NCBI GenBank assembly: GCA_044226655.1 | Contig: JBGAGO010000007.1 | Coordinates: 1-64,000, forward strand | Reading direction: 5' to 3' | DNA length: 64,000 nucleotides | Origin: JBEVOS01 sp044226655 | Lineage (GTDB): Bacteria; Pseudomonadota; Alphaproteobacteria; Caulobacterales; Aquidulcibacteraceae | In this document: positions 57,876 through 64,000 of the stretch, piece by piece | Layout of the letters: each line of letters starts with the position of its first letter | Position numbering within the stretch: the stretch's first letter is position 1 | The notes under the pieces: generated by a model | The model's input: only the letters and a program-made list of their open reading frames with translations | Database searches by the model: none | What the model was told of the DNA's origin: nothing | Program-made: the position numbers and the translations under genes

Positions 57876-58762
57876 ACGCGTTTTGCCGCAACATCGATGC
57901 GCGCCAGGCGCACTGAACGCGCCCACCAGAACGGATGCGCTTCGGCGGCGCGGTCCACGATAGCGCGGCCCGCCGCGCGGCTCTCGACCAGCGCGAACAC
58001 GCTGGCGCCGCTGCCGGACAAGCGCGCCACGCGCACCTCCGCGCAGTTTTGCAGGAAAGCGAACACATCTTCGATCGCCGGCGCGACATCGCGCGCGGGC
58101 GCGGTCAGATCGTTGCGGCCCTGCGCGATCAGCGCGATGGCGTCGTCCACATTGGCGGCGCCGGGCGGACGCTCGGGCGCGAAATCGTCGCCGAGGCCAA
58201 GCTCATCGAAGCGGCGATAGACGGCGGCGGTCGCCGCGGCCTGCCCTGGATTGATCAGCACGGCGTCGAGATCGGGCCAATACGGCAAGGCCGCAAGCTT
58301 CTCTCCGCCGCCGCTCATCAGGCAGGGCGTGGACGATACGCAGGCCGGCCCATCGGCGCCGATGCGCGCAGCGAGCTTTTCGAGGTCGCGCAGCGAAAGC
58401 TTGAGGCTCCACAGCGCATCGAGCGCGCGCAGCGTGGCGGCGGCGTCCGCCGATCCGCCGCCAATGCCGGAGGCGATCGGGAGCTGCTTATCGAGCGTCA
58501 GCTTCACGCCGCGCTGCACGCCGGCTTCGGCGGCGATCATCTGCGCGGCGCGCACGACGAGATTGTCCCGCTCATTGGCGAGCGCCGCCGCGAACGGGCC
58601 CGCGAGCGCGAGATTGGGCCGGTCTGCGTCTTCGGCCCACACATAATCGCCGACATCGGCGAATGCCGCGATGCTGGCTATGGGATGGCGCCCATCCGCG
58701 CCGGGCCGGCCCACATGCAGGGTGAGATTGATCTTCGCCGGCGCGAAGACACGCACCCTCAT
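57872..58762 (-). CDS. ispE: 4-diphosphocytidyl-2-C-methyl-D-erythritol kinase
   Basis: A 296-residue GHMP kinase of the MEP isoprenoid pathway. The substrate-binding start is FAPAKINLTLHVG, the ATP loop is LPIASGIGGGSADAAATLRAL, and motif 3 is ARLSGSGASVFAL. It sits between a TPR gene and a polyprenyl-phosphate sugar transferase, so supply and use of isoprenoid lipid may be coordinated. Confidence 0.95.
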   Translation of the reverse strand: MRVRVFAPAKINLTLHVGRPGADGRHPIASIAAFADVGDYVWAEDADRPNLALAGPFAAALANERDNLVVRAAQMIAAEAGVQRGVKLTLDKQLPIASGIGGGSADAAATLRALDALWSLKLSLRDLEKLAARIGADGPACVSSTPCLMSGGGEKLAALPYWPDLDAVLINPGQAAATAAVYRRFDELGLGDDFAPERPPGAANVDDAIALIAQGRNDLTAPARDVAPAIEDVFAFLQNCAEVRVARLSGSGASVFALVESRAAGRAIVDRAAEAHPFWWARSVRLARIDVAAKRV

Positions 58763-60426
58763 CGGCGATTTTCGGCGAGCGGCAACGCGGCCAGACCGTC
58801 GGCGACCTTATGCTCGGCGGCGGCGCGCAAACTATCGTCGGGCGACAGCGTCAGCACGCGGCGCCATTGGAACCGCGCTTCGATGCGGCGGCCCAATTGC
58901 CAATAGAGATCGCCCAGATGGTCGTTGAGCGTCGGATCGCCGGGCTCCAGCTCCACCGCGCGCTCGAGATAGCCCAGCGCCTGCTGATAATGGCCGAGCC
59001 GGTAATGCGCCCAGCCGAGGCTGTCGATGATGGCGCCGCTATTGGGGCGCAGCTCCGCCGCGCGCGACAGAATCTGCAAGCCCTCATCGAGATGCTCGCC
59101 GCGATCGACCCAGGTGTAGCCGAGATAATTCATCACGTCGGGCTGATTGGGCGAGAGCTGCAGCGCGTGCTGCAGATCGGCTTGCGCATCATCCCAATGG
59201 CTGAGCCGTTCACGCGTGACGCCGCGCGCAAAATAGAGCCGCCAATCGTTAGGACTAGCCGCGATCAGCTGCGTGTAGAGCGGTTCGGCTTCGCCATAGC
59301 GTTCGGCCGAGCGCAGCAGATCGGCGTAGGCCGTTTGCGCGCGCACGCCGCCGCTCGCCGCGGCCAGACGCGCGGTCTCGACCGCATCGGACGCGCGCCC
59401 CTCATCGTTCAGGATCCACGCCGACATCAGCTTCGAGGTTTCCGAATAGGGCGATTGCGCCGGAATCGCCGCAAGCGCCGTGCGCGCGGCGGCGTATTGA
59501 TCGAGATCGCGGAAGGTTTCGGCGAGCGCGACCTGCGCCGCTTCCAGCGAGGGATCGACCAGCAGCGAGAGCGACAGCATGCCGAGGCCATCGTCCGGCT
59601 CGGCCTGCTGCGAGATCAGCGCGCCGAGGCCGTAGAGTCCGATGGCGGCGCCGCGCGCGGCGGTGAGCTGCGGCTGCGCCGGCGCGCCGCCGCCCGTGAG
59701 CGCCGCCAAAGCGGCGTCGATCTCAGGGGAATTGCTGTCCTCGTCCCACGAACGCAGCAGCGCAATGGCCTGATCGCGCCGGTTCATCCGCACCAGCAGA
59801 TCGACATGGCGCATCAGCGCAGGCGCGAGCCACAGCCCCTCGCCTTCCGCGCGCGTATAGGCCGCCAGCGCTTCGTCATTGCGGCCGCCGAGATCGAGCG
59901 CCATGGCCTGCTGAAATAGGAACACGCCGGAGAACGGGCGCGGCGCCGACAGACGGTCCAAATCCTGGATAGCCTCATCGACGCGGCCTGCGCCAGCCTT
60001 GGCCCAGACGGTGAGAATGCGCGCGGCGAATTGCTCGTCGAGATCGCCGGAGACTTGCGCCAGTTCGCCGCGCGCTTGGTTCCAGCGCCCGGCGCGCAAC
60101 GCATCCGCGCCGCGCACGATGGCGGCTGCGGGCGCGCCCCCGCCATGCGAATCGTCCTGGCGCGCCAAGGTGCGCGCGGCCTCGACATCGCCAAGCGCGA
60201 GCGCGGCGCGCACACCGCCTTCGATCAGATTGGGATCGCCCGGCGAGGCGCGCAGCGCGGCGTTGTAGCGATCGAGCGCGACGCGGTGATCGTCGCGCAA
60301 ATTCGCCACCCGGCCGATCAGGAAATCGGCATAGGCGCGGCTATGCGCGTCGGTCGTCGCATCCGTCATGCTTGCGCACGACGCCAGCGCCGAAGCCCCC
60401 AGCAGGAGCAGCACGAGCCGCTTCAT
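58759..60426 (-). CDS. TPR-repeat lipoprotein
   Basis: A 555-residue protein. The signal has a lipobox ending LASC (Cys17), so a lipid anchor is likely. The rest is made of TPR helices, with the clearest repeats near the C-terminus: LGYTWVDRGEHLDEGLQILSRAAELRPNSGAIIDSLGWAHYRLGHYQQALGYLERAVELEPGDPTLNDHLGDLYWQLG. It is coupled to ispE (ATGA) and follows a second TPR gene by 12 bp. Its partners are unknown; a scaffold for envelope assembly is a reasonable guess. Confidence 0.85.
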   Translation of the reverse strand: MKRLVLLLLGASALASCASMTDATTDAHSRAYADFLIGRVANLRDDHRVALDRYNAALRASPGDPNLIEGGVRAALALGDVEAARTLARQDDSHGGGAPAAAIVRGADALRAGRWNQARGELAQVSGDLDEQFAARILTVWAKAGAGRVDEAIQDLDRLSAPRPFSGVFLFQQAMALDLGGRNDEALAAYTRAEGEGLWLAPALMRHVDLLVRMNRRDQAIALLRSWDEDSNSPEIDAALAALTGGGAPAQPQLTAARGAAIGLYGLGALISQQAEPDDGLGMLSLSLLVDPSLEAAQVALAETFRDLDQYAAARTALAAIPAQSPYSETSKLMSAWILNDEGRASDAVETARLAAASGGVRAQTAYADLLRSAERYGEAEPLYTQLIAASPNDWRLYFARGVTRERLSHWDDAQADLQHALQLSPNQPDVMNYLGYTWVDRGEHLDEGLQILSRAAELRPNSGAIIDSLGWAHYRLGHYQQALGYLERAVELEPGDPTLNDHLGDLYWQLGRRIEARFQWRRVLTLSPDDSLRAAAEHKVADGLAALPLAENRR

Positions 60427-60438
60427 CGCTTGTCCCCC

Positions 60439-62310
60439 TCAAGTCTCATCGCGCGATTGGTTCGGAATTTCGACACGCGGCAATTCACGCACCGCTGGCG
60501 CGGGGGCGGTCAGGCCGCCGCTGAGCTTGGCTTCGAGTGCGCGCCGCCGGATCGCATCGGGCCGCCATTCGAGCGCCTGGCGCCACGCCGTGCGCGCATC
60601 GTCGGGCCGCTGCAGGCGCCAATAGATATCGCCCAGATGATCGAGCACTTCGGGGTTCTTGTCCGCCCCGCTCAGATCATTGGCGCGTTCGACCAGCGCG
60701 CGCGCCTGATCGAAGGCGCCATGCAGATAATAGGCCCAGCCGAGACTATCGATCACCGCGTAATCGTGATCGCCGAGCAGGAAGCCGCGCCACAGCAGGC
60801 GATAGCCCTCTTCGAGGCCCTCCGGCTTCTGGATCAGCGCATAGCCCAGCGTGTTGAGCCGGGTGACCGAATTGGGCTGCTCAGAGAACAGCGCGCGCGC
60901 TTCGGTGACGCCGTCCTGCCAGGCCTGCGGATCGTCCATCAGGATCGACACGAACATGAGACGCGTATCGTCGTCGCGGTGCATCGCGAGCGCGGCGCGC
61001 GCATCGGCGACGGCGTCGGGCAGATCGCCGGCGAAGCGATGCGCATAGGCGCGCGAGCGCAGCACGTCGGAGCGGTCCTTTTCGGTATGCGCCAGCGCCA
61101 GCGCGCGATCGAACGCGCTCGTCGCTTCATCGGCGCGGCCCACGGCGCGATAGACGTCGCCCACGCTGGCGTAGATCGTCCAGCGATCATGCGCGAGCGT
61201 CAGCGCGCGGCGCGCGGCGGTGACGGCGGCTTCGTCATTGTGGCGGCGCACCTGGATCGAGGCGCGCATCAGCTCCGCTTCCGCACCATAGGGCGCATCG
61301 GCGCGGATCGGCGCCAGCAAACGCTCGGCGCCGTCGAGACCTTCGGCGCTGATCAGCTGCGAGGCCGCGCCGAGGCGCCAGTCATCGGCCGATGGATCGA
61401 GCAACAGCGCGAATTGCAGGAACATCGCCGCCGACGGCGAGGAAAGCCCTTCGATCGGGCCTTCAGCGGTGAGCACGGCGGCGAGGCCTTCGGTGTTGCC
61501 CATGTAATCGGACAGGAACGTGAGCCAGCGGCCGAGCGCGCGCTGCGGATTGAGCGCCGGTTCGAGCGGCGGCTGGCCGCGCGCCAGGCGCACGAGATTG
61601 GCTTCGACGTCCGGCGAATTCGGCGCCAGCGTATCCACCAGCTGATAAAGCCGCTGCGCTTCATCGCGATGGCGCAGCCGGTGCTGCACCAAGGCGGCGC
61701 GATAAAGCGTGTGCGTGGTGCGCGTGGCCGACAGGATGCGCTGAAGATCCTCCACGCTTTGCGGCTCGCCCTCTGGCGGGGGACGCACATCCAGCGTGGC
61801 GATGATCTGTGTGTACGCATCGGCGGCGTGCGGGAGATCGCCCGCGCCTTCATAGACCAGCGCGCGCATCAGCTCGGGCAGCGGCGAGGGCAGCGCATCG
61901 GCGCTGCCATGGGCGCGTTCGACGGCGCGCGCGGTTTGCCCCTCCGAGAGCAGCAGGAAGGCTTCGAAGAAATCTGCGCCCTCGCCTTCCAGGCCCTGCG
62001 GCATGGCTTCGAGGGTTTGGCGCGCGCGATCGATGTGATTGCCGGCCATATCGTCCAAGAACACCAGCATGCCGCGGGCGAGGCCATGGTCACCGCCGGT
62101 GAAGGCGCTGCGCGCATCGGTGACGAGGTAGTCGAGATCGGCCGTGATCAGCGCGTCCATCGGCTGATCGTAGGTGCGGCTGGGATTGGCGGGCGTGGGC
62201 GCGGTGGCGGCGACCGGGGCGGAATTGCGCACCCGGTTCGGCTGCGCATCCGAAACGGGCGCGATCAGCGCGGCGGCGAGGAGAACGAGGCCGGTGAGAC
62301 CTGCACGCAT
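60439..62310 (-). CDS. exported TPR-repeat protein
   Basis: A 623-residue protein with a signal peptide (MRAGLTGLVLLAAALIAPVSDA) and TPR helices throughout; the C-terminal part (LNTLGYALIQKPEGLEEGYRLL, SLGWAYYLHGAFDQARALVERAND, LDHLGDIYWRLQRPDDARTAWRQALEWRPD) is parallel to the end of the next gene, so the pair probably arose by duplication. ATG at 62310 with AAAGGAA upstream; an ATG at 62355 is possible but would spoil the signal peptide. Confidence 0.82.
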   Translation of the reverse strand: MRAGLTGLVLLAAALIAPVSDAQPNRVRNSAPVAATAPTPANPSRTYDQPMDALITADLDYLVTDARSAFTGGDHGLARGMLVFLDDMAGNHIDRARQTLEAMPQGLEGEGADFFEAFLLLSEGQTARAVERAHGSADALPSPLPELMRALVYEGAGDLPHAADAYTQIIATLDVRPPPEGEPQSVEDLQRILSATRTTHTLYRAALVQHRLRHRDEAQRLYQLVDTLAPNSPDVEANLVRLARGQPPLEPALNPQRALGRWLTFLSDYMGNTEGLAAVLTAEGPIEGLSSPSAAMFLQFALLLDPSADDWRLGAASQLISAEGLDGAERLLAPIRADAPYGAEAELMRASIQVRRHNDEAAVTAARRALTLAHDRWTIYASVGDVYRAVGRADEATSAFDRALALAHTEKDRSDVLRSRAYAHRFAGDLPDAVADARAALAMHRDDDTRLMFVSILMDDPQAWQDGVTEARALFSEQPNSVTRLNTLGYALIQKPEGLEEGYRLLWRGFLLGDHDYAVIDSLGWAYYLHGAFDQARALVERANDLSGADKNPEVLDHLGDIYWRLQRPDDARTAWRQALEWRPDAIRRRALEAKLSGGLTAPAPAVRELPRVEIPNQSRDET

Positions 62311-62361
62311 GAACTCGGTTCCTTTCAGCCGGCCCGCCGCGCCAGCCTTTTTCAAGAGGCG

Positions 62362-63999
62362 TCACATATTGGGGTAGTTCGGCCCGCCGCCCCCTTCTGG
62401 CGTCACCCAATTGATATTCTGGCTCGGGTCTTTGATGTCGCACGTTTTGCAGTGAACGCAATTCTGGGCGTTAATTTGGAAGCGGGGGTTATTTCCCTGC
62501 TCATCGTACAGCACCTCGTAGACCCCGGCGGGGCAATAGCGCTGCGCCGGCTCGGCATAGAGCGGCAGATTGCGGGCGATCGGGATCGACGGGTCTTTCA
62601 GCGTCAGGTGAACCGGCTGATCTTCCTCGTGATTGGTGTTCGAGAGGAACACCGAGGACAGCTTGTCGAAGCTCAGCACGCCATCCGGCTTCGGATATTC
62701 GATCGGCTTGTGCTTGGCGGCGGGTTCGAGGGAAGCGGCGTCGGTTTTCTTGTGCTTGAGGGCGCCCGTGCCCGAAAAGAACGAAAACCCGCCCAACAGG
62801 CTCGTCACCCACATGTCGATTCCGCCCAGCGGAATGCCCAACAAGGTGCCGAAATTGGTCCAGAGCGGCTTGGCGTTGCGGACCTTGGAGAGGTCCTTTT
62901 CGATCGCCGTGCCCTTGATCGTATAGGCCGTGAGTTCATCCCGCTGGCGCCCGGCGGCGACGGCGTCGGCCACCGCCTGCGCGGCCAGCATGCCGCTCAG
63001 CATCGCGTTATGGCTGCCCTTGATGCGCGGCACGTTCACGAAGCCGGCCGAACAGCCGATCAGCGCCCCGCCCGGGAACGTCAGCTTCGGCACCGATTGC
63101 AGGCCGCCTTCGGTGATGGCGCGCGCGCCATAGGCGATGCGCTTGCCGCCTTCGAGGAAGCATTTGACGTCATCGTGCTGCTTGAAGCGCTGGAATTCGT
63201 CGAACGGCGACAGGTAGGGGTTCTTGTAGTTCAGGTGGATGACGAAGCCGACCGAGACGAAATTCTCGCCCCAATGGTAGAGAAACGAGCCCCCGCCGGT
63301 GTTGTCATCGAGCGGCCAGCCGAAGCTGTGCTGCACCAGGCCGGGCTTGTGGTTCTCCTTCGGCACCTCCCACAATTCTTTGATGCCGATGCCGAATTTC
63401 TGCGGCTGGCGGCCGTCTGCGAGACCGAATTTGGCGATCAGCTGCTTGGCCAGCGAGCCGCGCACGCCCTCCCCGATCAGCACATATTTGCCGTGCAGCT
63501 CCATGCCGGGCTGGTAATCGGGCTTGTGATGGCCGTCCTTGGCGATGCCAAACACGCCCGCGACCACGCCTTTGACGGCGCCCGCTTCGTCGAACACCAA
63601 TTCGGACGCCGCAAAGCCCGGATAGACCTCGACGCCCAGCTCTTCAGCCTGCGTCCCCAGCCATTTCACGAAATTCGACAGCGAAACGATGTAATTGCCG
63701 TGATTGTACATCAGCGGCGGCATCAGAAAATTCGGCAGGCGCAACGAGCCGGCGGGGCCGAGGAAGAGGAAACGGTCGTCCGTCACCTCGGTTTCGATCG
63801 GCGCGCCTTTTTCCCTCCAATCGGGAATCAGTTCGTTGATAGCGACCGGATCGATCACAGCGCCGGAGAGGATATGGGCGCCGACTTCCGACCCCTTTTC
63901 GAGCACGGCCACGCTGATCTCGGGATTGATCTGCTTGAGCCGGATCGCCGCCGCGAGGCCCGCAGGCCCCGCGCCCACGATCACGACGTCATATTCCAT
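62362..63999 (-). CDS. electron transfer flavoprotein-ubiquinone oxidoreductase
   Basis: A 545-residue membrane-associated flavoprotein that passes electrons from ETF to ubiquinone. FAD is bound by YDVVIVGAGPAGLAAAI at the N-terminus. The 4Fe-4S cluster uses Cys in QRYCPAGVYEV and NCVHCKTCDIKDPSQNI near the end; the C-terminus WVTPEGGGGPNYPNM is classic. The ATG lies at the very edge of the window (63999), so a slightly longer N-terminus outside cannot be excluded. Confidence 0.95.
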   Translation of the reverse strand: MEYDVVIVGAGPAGLAAAIRLKQINPEISVAVLEKGSEVGAHILSGAVIDPVAINELIPDWREKGAPIETEVTDDRFLFLGPAGSLRLPNFLMPPLMYNHGNYIVSLSNFVKWLGTQAEELGVEVYPGFAASELVFDEAGAVKGVVAGVFGIAKDGHHKPDYQPGMELHGKYVLIGEGVRGSLAKQLIAKFGLADGRQPQKFGIGIKELWEVPKENHKPGLVQHSFGWPLDDNTGGGSFLYHWGENFVSVGFVIHLNYKNPYLSPFDEFQRFKQHDDVKCFLEGGKRIAYGARAITEGGLQSVPKLTFPGGALIGCSAGFVNVPRIKGSHNAMLSGMLAAQAVADAVAAGRQRDELTAYTIKGTAIEKDLSKVRNAKPLWTNFGTLLGIPLGGIDMWVTSLLGGFSFFSGTGALKHKKTDAASLEPAAKHKPIEYPKPDGVLSFDKLSSVFLSNTNHEEDQPVHLTLKDPSIPIARNLPLYAEPAQRYCPAGVYEVLYDEQGNNPRFQINAQNCVHCKTCDIKDPSQNINWVTPEGGGGPNYPNM

Positions 64000-64000
64000 G

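Overview
The window is GC-rich (roughly two-thirds G+C by eye), densely coded chromosome from an alphaproteobacterium. Five things support this: a circularly permuted, two-piece tmRNA (ssrA) followed by an alpha-type SspB adaptor; a CcrM-type GANTC adenine methyltransferase next to mutY; an F0 operon (atpI-B-E-F'-F) with no F1 genes; the hflK-hflC-degP order; and a DsbA-smc block. The gene order looks like Caulobacterales/Hyphomonadaceae, but that is inference. I see no phage, IS element, plasmid gene, tRNA, rRNA or CRISPR array.

Layout. 1-9,000: the end of an acyltransferase, a membrane-anchored hydrolase, ilvB behind a leader-peptide attenuator, miaA, serB and several uncharacterised genes. 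8,700-16,000: a 1-Cys peroxiredoxin flanked by two ~150-bp direct repeats, an RNA helicase, the HflK/HflC/DegP quality-control operon and an Mrp ATPase that lacks its usual CxxC. 16,000-24,100: a SoxR regulator with a near-consensus SoxR box facing a VOC gene, small metabolic genes, an ArsR/AHSA1 pair lying between folA and thyA, an aquaporin and the tmRNA. 24,100-35,700: sspB, feoAB behind a Fur-like operator, a CDGSH/DUF2314/RusA operon, glyQ without glyS, a Rieske oxygenase, small regulators (Xre, TetR), a hemerythrin-like protein and rnhB. 35,700-48,200: ccrM, mutY, a DUF721 gene, a DsbA-like lipoprotein, smc, a class III cyclase and the ATP synthase F0 genes. 48,200-54,600: the complete glycine cleavage operon (gcvT-H-PA-PB) under a tandem glycine riboswitch, carrying a DUF4303 gene and an APH-like kinase gene as passengers. 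54,600-64,000: a methyltransferase/DUF2007 pair, a polyprenyl diphosphate synthase, a MraY/WecA-type transferase, ispE, two TPR proteins and ETF-ubiquinone oxidoreductase.

Shared themes. Protein quality control: tmRNA tagging, SspB delivery, HflKC and DegP. One-carbon and folate metabolism: gcv, folA, thyA and serB. Isoprenoid and envelope precursors: ispE, polyprenyl synthase, the MraY/WecA enzyme and miaA. Most genes are packed with 4-bp ATGA/GTGA overlaps, so translational coupling is common.

Regulatory DNA is unusually readable: an ilvB attenuator, a SoxR promoter, a Fur-like feoA promoter, an ArsR-type palindrome and a tandem glycine riboswitch. Several intergenic palindromic repeat families occur; one copy sits inside the glycine riboswitch. 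Genes at 7707-8717 and 28495-28905 have visibly lower GC and look acquired. I found no clearly new defence or mobile system. The most unusual items are the riboswitch carrying a repeat, the repeat pair around the peroxiredoxin, the Cys-poor Mrp and the passenger genes in the gcv operon.
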